DNA of 64,000 nt from a virus. The notes beneath the pieces were generated by a model. It had not been told where the DNA came from and did no database searches. It saw only the letters and a list, made by a program, of their open reading frames with translations. The stretch covers positions 1 through 64,000 of the IMG/VR virus record IMGVR_UViG_3300028874_000014, one strand, 5' to 3'. Positions 15,236-23,154 of the stretch are shown here, piece after piece. The first letter of the stretch is position 1. The number at the start of each line of letters is the position of its first letter. Position numbers and translations under genes: made by a program.

Positions 15236-16927
15236 TTATGCAGAAGCCGAACTAGCGATGAATGCTTTCAAAGCATTCATCCGCGCGGTCCAGCCATTTA
15301 AATATTTACCAAAATGAGCCGGTTGTCCATTAGCCAAATCATTATAATAATTTTGTTGGCTATTAATATATGATTGGCACATCGTTAGTGCTGCACTAGG
15401 ACTTAGTCCCGCAGCCGCTGAAATCGCAGCAGATTTTGATGTAGTATTAGTTGCTTGCTGTAAAAATTTAATTGCTGCACCTGGTCCCGGATTCACACAT
15501 CCATTGTAATGAACTATACATAATGGATTCGGTAACTGATCACAAGAATTTGCAGACCAATACTTATCTTGGAATATCGATAATGCCCCAGCTAAATTAA
15601 GAGTTTGGACATTCACAGAAGGATTAAATTTTTGTGCAATCCCGTATTTAGTATTTCCGCCAGTATCAACAACCCAGCCACATTTTTTCTGATTGATCGG
15701 AGTACTAATATCTCCAGCTATAGTTGCTGGATCATTTGGATTATATTGCGGACCAACTTCATATCGCATCACAAAATTTGATGCATCAGTAAAACAAGCT
15801 CCTGTTGCAATTGGAGTAGTCGGAAATGGTGTTGGTTCACCAGGACCAGCATTTCCGGGTTCTGGAGTATAACCAGAACATTGATTATCTGTCATTGCTG
15901 GTGTGATAGCAAGAGCGGTACTATTCGTCTGAGTAGTAACAGCGGATGGAGTTACTACACCGGGATCGGGCTGTTGATTATTATTAAGTTGTGTCCTACC
16001 AGTAACATCATCAAATGAAACTTGACCCGAAATATATGCAGCAGGATCATATACAGCAACTGATTGGTTTGATCCTACACCAGAAGAAAAATCTGGGCTT
16101 CTAATTTCAAAATGTAAATGAGCACCTCTAGCATCGCCCGTCGCTCCTTCAACACCAACTACATCGCCAGCAGAAACTTGTTGGCCTACTTGGACTCCGA
16201 TTGTTGAAAGATGAGCATATACCGTAATACAGATTTTTTTACCGGCTGCATTAGAGTGGGCAATGAATACTACATTCCCATACCCGCGTGCGTCATTACC
16301 ATCGGCTCTAATCACTTTTCCTGATGCGGCTGCTCTAACATTCCCGAGTGCGCCGCCAGCATAAGCTAAATCGATCCCTTTATGTGGTCGACCACGTTTT
16401 GGATCGCTCCAAATCTGAGTTCCATCTACAGATGCTGTACATCTTGCGGTGATAACAGAACCCGGTAAAGGATGGATAAAAGTAATACTATCAGATCCAG
16501 TTGATTTGGAGGCGACCAATAAAAATGGCTTACTATCAATTACAGAACTATCAGCTCTTAATGCGGAAATAGTTGTAGAATATTGTCCTGGTAAAGTCGC
16601 AGTTCCTGAAAATTTACCAGTCGCAGTATTAAATGTAACACCAGGAATTGTAGTTCCATTAGTCCAACTTGCAACAGGATCTGAACCCGGAGACACCGTC
16701 ATTTGTGTTGTCACTGACATATCCGTTCCAACCGGAATAGACACATTAGTGATAGTGTTGATTGGAATTGGTCCACCGTCCATATTTTTTTCTGCATTTC
16801 CTGCTCTGGCCAAATATCCTTCAGAACATTCGCCAGTTTGTTGATATGTTGGCGAAGTGTAATTATCGGCCGTTGGTGCCCACGGTGTCCCGGAAGCTAT
16901 AGTTGAACCACCACCGCTGCAACTCAT
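15236..16927 (-). CDS. Two-domain peptidoglycan hydrolase (M23 peptidase + GH108 muramidase)
   Basis: Domains in order: an unrecognised N-terminal part without signal peptide; an Ig-like/putative binding domain at about 55-135; an M23 metallopeptidase at about 150-300 with the zinc ligands H-x3-D in HKGIDLAYA and HLHFEIRS; a linker; and a GH108-type N-acetylmuramidase with PG-binding C-terminus at about 375-563 (MRYEVG catalytic Glu, DTGGNTKYGIAQ). The GH108 motif has an insertion of about 27 residues between the Glu and the GGNTKYG segment. It would cut both peptide crosslinks and sugar strands. It is directly after the spanin genes, so it is probably the endolysin, though a virion-associated role is possible. 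Confidence 0.85.
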   Translation of the reverse strand: MSCSGGGSTIASGTPWAPTADNYTSPTYQQTGECSEGYLARAGNAEKNMDGGPIPINTITNVSIPVGTDMSVTTQMTVSPGSDPVASWTNGTTIPGVTFNTATGKFSGTATLPGQYSTTISALRADSSVIDSKPFLLVASKSTGSDSITFIHPLPGSVITARCTASVDGTQIWSDPKRGRPHKGIDLAYAGGALGNVRAAASGKVIRADGNDARGYGNVVFIAHSNAAGKKICITVYAHLSTIGVQVGQQVSAGDVVGVEGATGDARGAHLHFEIRSPDFSSGVGSNQSVAVYDPAAYISGQVSFDDVTGRTQLNNNQQPDPGVVTPSAVTTQTNSTALAITPAMTDNQCSGYTPEPGNAGPGEPTPFPTTPIATGACFTDASNFVMRYEVGPQYNPNDPATIAGDISTPINQKKCGWVVDTGGNTKYGIAQKFNPSVNVQTLNLAGALSIFQDKYWSANSCDQLPNPLCIVHYNGCVNPGPGAAIKFLQQATNTTSKSAAISAAAGLSPSAALTMCQSYINSQQNYYNDLANGQPAHFGKYLNGWTARMNALKAFIASSASA

Positions 16928-17269
16928 TTAATTTCCTGTAGTAGATGAAGCAGGTAAAGGCACATTTAGCTTTAGTGCTGCGGCAACTTGATCTGCTTGG
17001 ATTTGTGCAATATTTTTCAATTGAGTTTCCATAGCCAATGAACGACCTTCAGATTCAGCTAACCAATCAGAAACTGTTTTTTGTGTTGCTGTTCCTAAAT
17101 CAATATCCGGGACTTGAGCCGGAACTACTAAATCTTGGGCCGGGATTGGTGAAACGACATAATGATCCTGAATAATAATACTTGGTTTAACAGGTTGATC
17201 AATTGGTGCCACAGCACATCCAGATAATAGGGCAATTGAAACAAAGGAAGCAATTAGTAATTTTTTCAT
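16928..17269 (-). CDS. Outer-membrane spanin lipoprotein (Rz1-like)
   Basis: A short signal sequence (MKKLLIASFVSIALLSGC) ends in an LSGC lipobox, so the mature protein begins with a lipid-modified Cys18. The mature part is Pro-rich (PIDQPVKPS, SPIPAQDLVVPAQVP) and then helical, typical of o-spanins. It overlaps the i-spanin gene by 4 nt. Together they would bridge the periplasm and fuse the membranes at lysis of a Gram-negative host. Confidence 0.8.
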   Translation of the reverse strand: MKKLLIASFVSIALLSGCAVAPIDQPVKPSIIIQDHYVVSPIPAQDLVVPAQVPDIDLGTATQKTVSDWLAESEGRSLAMETQLKNIAQIQADQVAAALKLNVPLPASSTTGN

Positions 17270-17757
17270 TGTGAACCAGCTTTACGGTTTTGTTGGATAG
17301 CATTAATGGTTTCAGCCAATACGTTAGATACTGGACCGTCTTGTGCAGCAGTCGAATTTGCAATCATTTGACGAAGATTTGAAATCTTTGTTTGATTTGC
17401 TTGTTCCTGAGCAACCATTTGAGCAACACGAGCATCCGAATCTGTTTTAGCTTCAGACAATTGATTGATGGTTGTTTGGTCTTGTTGATTGACTCCTACA
17501 GCATTAGCAATATCAACCTTAAGTTGGGTATTAGCTTGAGTCAATGAAGTATTAGCTTGTTGAAGCTTAACAATTTGTGCTTGATCAAGATCAAATTGAT
17601 GTTTGATTTCATAGCCACCACCAAGTGCTAATAAAATAAGCACAATAGCAATAGCAAGTTTTGGATGAGCAATAGCCCCAGAGATCAAATTTTTAATGAT
17701 TGAGAATATGCCACCAAAAAAGCTTTTAAAAAATGTAAGAATAATAGTAATAATCAT
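17266..17757 (-). CDS. Inner-membrane spanin (Rz-like)
   Basis: The N-terminal membrane segment (about residues 33-48, LAIAIVLILLALGGGY) is followed by a long periplasmic coiled coil rich in Gln/Asn/Leu heptads (about 55-150), the standard i-spanin plan. An additional amphipathic/hydrophobic stretch at residues 1-25 precedes it. It lies between the holin candidate and the o-spanin. Confidence 0.78.
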   Translation of the reverse strand: MIITIILTFFKSFFGGIFSIIKNLISGAIAHPKLAIAIVLILLALGGGYEIKHQFDLDQAQIVKLQQANTSLTQANTQLKVDIANAVGVNQQDQTTINQLSEAKTDSDARVAQMVAQEQANQTKISNLRQMIANSTAAQDGPVSNVLAETINAIQQNRKAGSQ

Positions 17758-17769
17758 TTATATATTCCA

Positions 17770-18093
17770 TTAAGTATTTTGGTTATTTTGGGGTGCTGGT
17801 ATTGGTTGTACCGGCATAGGCATTTCTGATGACTTCTTAATCAATACCCCAGCAGCTGCAGCTACGATAGCTCCACTGATGCCGATTAAACCAGTTGAAA
17901 AATTCAATGCATCAAAGTGACCTGTTTTTACGGTCATATACAAGGTCAACCCAAGAAATTCCATTCCGCCTAATAGAACAAAGCCATATCCAAATAATCT
18001 CGCTGGATCTACATCTCCATTCCAACTAGTAAAAACATCTCCGACTACTTTAGAAAATAGTGAAGTTTTTGGTTGTGCTACTATGGTCGACAT
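17770..18093 (-). CDS. Holin candidate with two membrane segments
   Basis: A 107-aa protein with membrane helices at about residues 35-57 (GYGFVLLGGMEFLGLTLYM) and 64-86 (STGLIGISGAIVAAAAGVLI), a charged N-terminus and a Pro-rich C-terminal tail (PMPVQPIPAPQ). Size and two-helix topology match class II holins, and its position directly upstream of the spanins and hydrolase supports this. The sequence does not match a holin family I can name, so the call rests on topology and context. AAGGAA precedes the ATG. Confidence 0.6.
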   Translation of the reverse strand: MSTIVAQPKTSLFSKVVGDVFTSWNGDVDPARLFGYGFVLLGGMEFLGLTLYMTVKTGHFDALNFSTGLIGISGAIVAAAAGVLIKKSSEMPMPVQPIPAPQNNQNT

Positions 18094-18113
18094 GATATTC
18101 CTTATATTTTATA

Positions 18114-18338
18114 TTAGACAAGTCTCGCTTGTCCTGTTTGTGCAGTTGAAAATGAAACAGTAATATTATTGACATCAATAATAGTGATGTTCAGTGGAAT
18201 CATCTTTGTTAACATGCCACCGTTCGATGTATCATTAATGAGAATATCAACAATAGGATAAACACCCAAATTATGATTGATAGTCCAAGTTGTTGATGCT
18301 GAAGATTGTGTAAATTGATACACCGTTAAATCTGACAT
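18114..18338 (-). CDS. Single beta-domain protein with W-x-I-x-H-x-LG motif
   Basis: The 74-residue protein is essentially one module: TWTINHNLGVYPIVDILIN followed by an IIDVNNITVSFS strand and TGQARL at the end. Related modules occur in the gp6-like baseplate protein (TWTITHSLG) and twice in the protein at 19692 (EINHDYGYNP, EINHSYGHNP). It is a common phage tail-fibre/adhesin fold, so a decoration or fibre-tip role is likely. A late-type promoter lies 26 nt upstream. Confidence 0.62.
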   Translation of the reverse strand: MSDLTVYQFTQSSASTTWTINHNLGVYPIVDILINDTSNGGMLTKMIPLNITIIDVNNITVSFSTAQTGQARLV

Positions 18339-18363
18339 GATTTCTCCACGTAAGTTCTTTCCT

Positions 18364-18371
18364 TATTTATG
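18364..18371 (-). promoter_or_regulatory. Late-promoter-like motif (CATAAATA)
   Basis: Reverse-strand ATAAATA core 26 nt before the start at 18338 and just after a terminator, so it could restart transcription toward the lysis cassette. Confidence 0.5.
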
Positions 18372-18384
18372 CATTCTTTTAAAC

Positions 18385-18415
18385 CAAAATGGGCTCTTAT
18401 TAAGAGCCCATTTTG
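18385..18415 (-). terminator. Hairpin terminator, 14-bp stem
   Basis: CAAAATGGGCTCTT (18385-18398), loop ATT, AAGAGCCCATTTTG (18402-18415), 13 nt downstream of the stop of the 72-aa gene. Confidence 0.85.
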
Positions 18416-18427
18416 AATATGTCGGAT

Positions 18428-18646
18428 TTATGGACGTCTAGTTGCCGTAGTTAATTGCTTAATGGCAGTGTTGAATGCAACTGGTTCAATTCGTAAATTA
18501 CCTAAATCATAATCATCAATGATCAGCGGATCTACTTCGTCAAAACAGAAGGTGCCTTTGTTACCATTCTTTTCAATGTGAGACATTTTAGCTCCTAACA
18601 CCTTTAGTGATGCGGCTAAAATAATATCAGTCGTACGCAATTCCAT
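18428..18646 (-). CDS. Small protein resembling DUF5659
   Basis: Start placed at 18646 (MELRTTD) because AGGA lies 7 nt upstream; an in-frame ATG at 18694 has no Shine-Dalgarno and would lie at the likely transcription start of the late promoter at 18699-18706. The 72-aa protein has the pattern of the DUF5659 family: TTDIILAASLKVLGAKM, then a beta hairpin with GTFCFD, a YDLGNLRIEP segment and a final helix. No function is known. Confidence 0.6.
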   Translation of the reverse strand: MELRTTDIILAASLKVLGAKMSHIEKNGNKGTFCFDEVDPLIIDDYDLGNLRIEPVAFNTAIKQLTTATRRP

Positions 18647-18698
18647 GATTTTTCCTGAGTAATAATTGCTTGGTAGCCCATACTCGGGCATCACTAAT

Positions 18699-18706
18699 AT
18701 TTATAG
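18699..18706 (-). promoter_or_regulatory. T4-type late promoter (TATAAATA, reverse strand)
   Basis: Exact TATAAATA on the minus strand, followed by about 50 nt of leader to the chosen start at 18646. Confidence 0.6.
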
Positions 18707-18720
18707 AAATCACAAAAATA

Positions 18721-18749
18721 TGTACAAAGTCCAGAAATCTTGATATAGT
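18721..18749 (+). promoter_or_regulatory. Promoter TGTACA-17-TATAGT
   Basis: TGTACA (18721-18726), 17-nt spacer, TATAGT (18744-18749), 21 nt before the + strand gene at 18770. The same architecture precedes gp55 (39394) and, with a 16-nt spacer, the gene at 28996. Confidence 0.6.
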
Positions 18750-18769
18750 CAAATCATCTAGGAGAAATC

Positions 18770-19078
18770 ATGCTACTTTATACATTACTTGATGGAACGA
18801 CCAGACACAGAAAAAATCCTGATAAGTACCCAATGCCGGAAATTAAAGATCGATTGGATCTTCCAGCTGGGTGCTTTGTTAAGCTTGGGTTTTTGTATAC
18901 GAAAAATAAAGTACTTAAGACAGAATTTCTTTTAGTTCAAGTGAATGAAAAAGAAGAAGGTGCAGATATTTACTATGGTGAACTTGATGATAAGCCTAAA
19001 AAGATATCGGGCGTAGTCATAGGGGACATGATCCAATTTAGCTCAAATCATGTCCTGGAAATTATTAGCTTACACTAA
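18770..19078 (+). CDS. Small + strand protein, DUF2314-like
   Basis: A 102-residue protein inserted against the direction of the tail operon, with its own promoter and an AGGAG Shine-Dalgarno. The pattern FVKLGFL ... EFLLVQV ... YYGELDDKPKKISGVVIGDMIQF resembles DUF2314 (YegJ-like) proteins, which keep G-x-L-x-N/D-x-P and a GDxI/V segment. Function unknown. Its 3' end overlaps the convergent gene at 19065 by 14 bp with no terminator between. Confidence 0.6.
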   Translation: MLLYTLLDGTTRHRKNPDKYPMPEIKDRLDLPAGCFVKLGFLYTKNKVLKTEFLLVQVNEKEEGADIYYGELDDKPKKISGVVIGDMIQFSSNHVLEIISLH

Positions 19079-19643
19079 TAGTCAACGTGTAAGTAATCAA
19101 AATACTCCGATTGGCTGTCTTTTCCACTGGGCTAAAAATCAAATGTGAAAGAAGCAATGGTGGAGAATCCTGTGAGATCAAACCCAATTCATCAAATGTA
19201 TAAGTCGAATCCGGGTTTGTAGTAATGTCATCACTTGTTGCTTGACCAGATGGTTCATCTGGTGTAATTTCCATAGTACAAGTCACAATCGAAGTGATTG
19301 CTGGAGAAGGTGATGCTGCACTTACAACAGAATCTCCGGCAGAAACAGATGCATTTTGGCCATCGATAATTTGACTATATGTTTCATTGTATAGTGTTGC
19401 ACTTGTTCCAGTTGTATTAGGTGGCAAATACACAATATCTAAACTTGAATTAATATGTGTACCACCATTCCCTAAAGCCATCCCATAAACCCATGCATTA
19501 GACTCATGGGATAATCCTCTAGCAATAACTGTGGCCATGTTTTGAGGGTGAATTGCGTTGTCTTGATCGCGAAGAACTTCGCCAGTTAATTTATCTGTGA
19601 TTTTAACATGACCATGAACGTGTATATTTGTTCTGAGTTGCAT
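19065..19643 (-). CDS. Virion structural protein, baseplate/tail periphery
   Basis: Starts VHGHVKITDKLTGEVL, followed by NAIHPQNMATVIARGLSHE and MALGNGGTHI, a segment I recognise as recurring in structural proteins of large T4-like phages next to the wedge genes; exact role not known. The 192-aa protein looks beta-rich, with a C-terminal SHLIFSPVEK ... ILITYTLTIS strand pair. AAGGA precedes the ATG and a GATAAATA motif lies upstream. It follows the 526-aa adhesin-like gene. Confidence 0.55.
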   Translation of the reverse strand: MQLRTNIHVHGHVKITDKLTGEVLRDQDNAIHPQNMATVIARGLSHESNAWVYGMALGNGGTHINSSLDIVYLPPNTTGTSATLYNETYSQIIDGQNASVSAGDSVVSAASPSPAITSIVTCTMEITPDEPSGQATSDDITTNPDSTYTFDELGLISQDSPPLLLSHLIFSPVEKTANRSILITYTLTISVS

Positions 19644-19667
19644 AATATTCCTTGTCTTTTGTTATTT

Positions 19668-19675
19668 TATTTATC
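19668..19675 (-). promoter_or_regulatory. Late-promoter-like motif (GATAAATA)
   Basis: Reverse-strand ATAAATA core 25 nt before the start at 19643. Confidence 0.5.
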
Positions 19676-19691
19676 ATCATCTACTTTGGAG

Positions 19692-21272
19692 TTATGCCAA
19701 ATGGATAGTTACTTCGCGCGGTTCAGCAAAAGTCAATATGACTTGTGTATTAGATGGATATGATACTGATTCTGGTAAACACATAGATCCAGCAGAATAT
19801 GCAGCAACCAATGGGTTATGACCATAGCTATGATTTATTTCTATTACATTAGCAAGTGCAGTAACATAGACCATTCCAAAATCATTAGGTGTATACACCC
19901 CATATAATAATCCTGATGTTGATGGGATTATATGGATCACTGGTTTACATGGTTCATCAAATGTCACAATGATAACATTTGTAGATGGATAAGTCACCGA
20001 ACGCGGCAAAATCATTTCGCCACCAACATATGCTGCTAATATTGGATTGTACCCATAGTCATGATTTATTTCTACCGTATTAGATAGGAAAGCAACATAA
20101 ATCATACCTAATGAATCCGGCGAATAAACAGATTCATAACTTAATTCAACTTCGTATTCCACCGAATCAAATGGGTCACAATCAAATCCCCAATAATCAC
20201 TAAATGCCATATTCAAAGCATCTACAATCGCAGGACTCGAAGTCTCTACTGATTGCGGCATTTCTTGGATTGAAAAGAGTTCGTAATATCCTAATTCTAA
20301 TGACTCGGATAACGAATCAAAATCAACCGTATCATAATTTTGGATATCCAAATATCCAATCTTTTGGGAATTGATGTTAATCCCAAATAATGTTTCATTT
20401 TCTGTCCAAGTGCCAGGATCAGCAATCTGAACATTGACAGTATCATAGTATTTGAAATAATCTTGAAATTTTACAGTATCAGTAATTGAAGTTTGAGTCC
20501 AACCGTTATATGCTTCGCGCTGTTCAACTCTAAGATAAAACGGAGTGTTTAATGCTAACGGTTTAAAAAATGAAAAAATGAAGTACATTTGATCATTAGA
20601 ATCATACTCGACATATACTGTTCCATATGGCTCAACTGATAGTGCATCTGGCTCTTCATTATTAAAAAACCAAGTTGCAGTATCAGCATCATATAGTTGA
20701 GCATCATATGGAAGAATATCGAATTCAGAATTCTCAGTAGAATAATGAATAGTATATTCAGTCCAAACTACTGGATCACTTCCTATTCCTAAAAAGAATC
20801 GATCCATCACTGCCCAGTCTAATGTCACTATTTGACCAGATGTAGGAATGCTAGATCCAATAAACTGGACAACGGTTCTATTTAATGAAGTTGTATAATT
20901 GACCCCTATTACCTGAAGTTCACCATTGACAGAAACCTGAAGAGCATTATTCGCTGGTACATGGTATGCCCCAGGACTCCCAGGAATAGCGTCAGTGACT
21001 CCTATATATGTTGACTGATGGAAATCTTTAGAGTACCTAGCGAAGACCGCTGCTGGGATCCTATAGATCGTAGTTTGGCCATCTGAAACTTCATTGTATT
21101 GCCAGACACTTGATAATGTAAGAGCCATAGTACTGGCATCAGTAATACCAACTCCAACATTTTCATTAGCTTGGTATTCGATAGTGACATCGGTGAGTTT
21201 TGAGTGGTATGGCTTAATATCATTAATATATGATACTAAGCTATCGACATCTACTGTATCAGATATTTGCAT
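19692..21272 (-). CDS. Tail structural protein with two C-terminal adhesin-like repeats
   Basis: The N-terminus carries YINDIKPYHSKLTDV, a motif found in wedge/fibre-attachment proteins of T4-like marine phages. The middle is beta-rich. The last about 140 residues are two copies of a 66-residue module (YSPDSLGMIYVAFLSN ... and YTPNDFGMVYVTALAN ...), each containing an EINH-x-YG-x-NP core and a (V/T)-T-F strand. These resemble receptor-binding or carbohydrate-binding beta domains. It starts 1 nt after the stop of the 603-aa protein, so the two are coupled. Confidence 0.6.
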   Translation of the reverse strand: MQISDTVDVDSLVSYINDIKPYHSKLTDVTIEYQANENVGVGITDASTMALTLSSVWQYNEVSDGQTTIYRIPAAVFARYSKDFHQSTYIGVTDAIPGSPGAYHVPANNALQVSVNGELQVIGVNYTTSLNRTVVQFIGSSIPTSGQIVTLDWAVMDRFFLGIGSDPVVWTEYTIHYSTENSEFDILPYDAQLYDADTATWFFNNEEPDALSVEPYGTVYVEYDSNDQMYFIFSFFKPLALNTPFYLRVEQREAYNGWTQTSITDTVKFQDYFKYYDTVNVQIADPGTWTENETLFGININSQKIGYLDIQNYDTVDFDSLSESLELGYYELFSIQEMPQSVETSSPAIVDALNMAFSDYWGFDCDPFDSVEYEVELSYESVYSPDSLGMIYVAFLSNTVEINHDYGYNPILAAYVGGEMILPRSVTYPSTNVIIVTFDEPCKPVIHIIPSTSGLLYGVYTPNDFGMVYVTALANVIEINHSYGHNPLVAAYSAGSMCLPESVSYPSNTQVILTFAEPREVTIHLA

Positions 21273-21273
21273 A

Positions 21274-23085
21274 TTATGTGCTGGTGCCTGTATTAAATAA
21301 TCTAGTAGAACGTGCAGAAATCATTGATGTTTTAAAGATATCCGTAAATTCATAGTTCTCAGCTAATGCATCGTATAAGACAGTGAAAAATATTTCATTG
21401 ACTTGTGTAGGAGTTGCATCAGACCAAATAGTCCCCATAGTCTGTCTAATCAATGTCGGTGTCGAAAATAACTCTACGATATTTGAAGCATCAATAAAGC
21501 TAATAGGATTAGGAACAACCTGACCTCCATTAGCTTGAGTCGTAATAGTCAATGATGTATTTAATATAGCGTATTGGATTGAAGCCAAAGCTAATTGTTG
21601 ATCAACAAAAGCTTGACCTGTCCCAAACCCATATTGTGTTGTAGTTCCATTTCGTTCATCATAAGCGACATTTGCTAATGATGGGACTGGGTTTCCAATA
21701 GCATCATAACCAGATGCAGCATCAGTAAGAATATTCCAAAGCTGTTGTGGAATTAATGTTGTCTGCAATTCTCTAATCGTAGTCCATTCAGTATGCACAT
21801 TTTTCAATCGTTCATTTCTTGGATCATCTCTTAAAACGAAATCGCGAGTAAATCTGATTTTGTAAGTATTATCTTCAGTGACATATGTATTCAACCCAAC
21901 AGTCACGATTTGATTATAGCTAGGAGTTTCACCTATTTCATTACTAATATTTTGGAACACAATATATGGATCAGTATTTGCCGCCAACAATTCTGCTGCA
22001 CCCTGTACAGAAATAGTTCTTCCATATGTTTCTAATGATTTATTAGCAACCCAGAAATAGTATAAAGTGTCAGTTAGATTGCCATTAGAATCTCTAATTT
22101 CTTTAGATGTATATTGGTAGTCATATTTATATTCATACAATATAATAGGATTATCACCAGTCGGATTTGCATCAGGATTAAAAGCTAAATCCGAAGAAGA
22201 TGGAGTATATGGAGCATAAATTATGGTCATCATGTCACCAAGATTAGGTGACAATTCTGTCAAATCTACCATGTTATTAATGATCGAAACATTAGTTAAT
22301 GGTTTAGTCTGGCCATTTATATACACACTCAATCTATTCGCGTATAATGCAGTTTCTTTAAGCAATGTGAAAACTAATGTTGATGATGTTCCATCACAAA
22401 CTGCTTGCATGAATATTGGCGATCGTAGTTCCCAGGCGTTCCAAACATACTGGAACGATTGAGCGTTTGTTCCATTAACTAATGTCAACGGTGTTCTGAC
22501 ATCTGATGTTATTGCAGTAACGACAGCTGATGATAGTGCTGGAACGGTAGAATAATCACCAAAGTATGGTTGCCATTTATTATTCGGTAAATTACTATCA
22601 GCAGTCAATTCAGTTTGTGATGGGGTATTATATAGAACCCAACCTTGATAATTGCCAAGAGATAAATTAGCATCGACTCTAGCCGGAAGTGTTGATGGAC
22701 CAAATGGGATTGTAATTTCAACAGGAATAGCAGCATACACAACTAAATCAGTTGCAGTACAAATAGCAGCAGCTATTGCTGCTGTTCTCAGCGCTGTTGT
22801 AGTGAATAGCGGATTTGTATAATTGACTGTAGTTTCACCAGTGATTTGAAATCCTAATGTATCAAAGAGTAAAGTGAATGGCGCTCCAACAGAATTAGCG
22901 ACATCATTAACTAGTACTAATTGTGATGATCCATTAGTCGCATTAGTACACGTAACTGAAACAGCCCCAGTAGATTCGTTGGTTGTAGTAGTGAAATTCA
23001 AGACTCCAACCATAGCCGGTGAAAAGGCTGTTTCGGTATATCTTGTCACTGCTAGATTTTGTATTAATTTGATAGTAACTAGCAA
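21274..23085 (-). CDS. Large tail/wedge structural protein, 603 aa
   Basis: Start is a TTG at 23085 with CAGGG 7 nt upstream; no better start is visible. Segments such as YANRLSVYINGQTKPLTNV, DTLYYFWVANKS and RTISVQGAAELLA resemble parts of large baseplate-peripheral proteins in T4-like phages. It has no recognisable enzymatic motif. It follows the 1904-aa protein and may represent its separated C-terminal part, since related phages carry similar motifs in one longer chain (inference). Confidence 0.55.
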   Translation of the reverse strand: MLVTIKLIQNLAVTRYTETAFSPAMVGVLNFTTTTNESTGAVSVTCTNATNGSSQLVLVNDVANSVGAPFTLLFDTLGFQITGETTVNYTNPLFTTTALRTAAIAAAICTATDLVVYAAIPVEITIPFGPSTLPARVDANLSLGNYQGWVLYNTPSQTELTADSNLPNNKWQPYFGDYSTVPALSSAVVTAITSDVRTPLTLVNGTNAQSFQYVWNAWELRSPIFMQAVCDGTSSTLVFTLLKETALYANRLSVYINGQTKPLTNVSIINNMVDLTELSPNLGDMMTIIYAPYTPSSSDLAFNPDANPTGDNPIILYEYKYDYQYTSKEIRDSNGNLTDTLYYFWVANKSLETYGRTISVQGAAELLAANTDPYIVFQNISNEIGETPSYNQIVTVGLNTYVTEDNTYKIRFTRDFVLRDDPRNERLKNVHTEWTTIRELQTTLIPQQLWNILTDAASGYDAIGNPVPSLANVAYDERNGTTTQYGFGTGQAFVDQQLALASIQYAILNTSLTITTQANGGQVVPNPISFIDASNIVELFSTPTLIRQTMGTIWSDATPTQVNEIFFTVLYDALAENYEFTDIFKTSMISARSTRLFNTGTST

Positions 23086-23111
23086 TTTTAAACCCTGTTT
23101 AAATATGAAGT

Positions 23112-23142
23112 GTATGTGCTATTTACAAGAAATAGCACATAC
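23112..23142 (-). terminator. Hairpin between two wedge genes
   Basis: Perfect 13-bp stem GTATGTGCTATTT/AAATAGCACATAC with a 5-nt loop, 13 nt after the stop of the 1904-aa gene. No strong T-run follows, so it may be an mRNA-stabilising or processing hairpin rather than a full terminator. Confidence 0.55.
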
Positions 23143-23154
23143 GAAATAATGACT

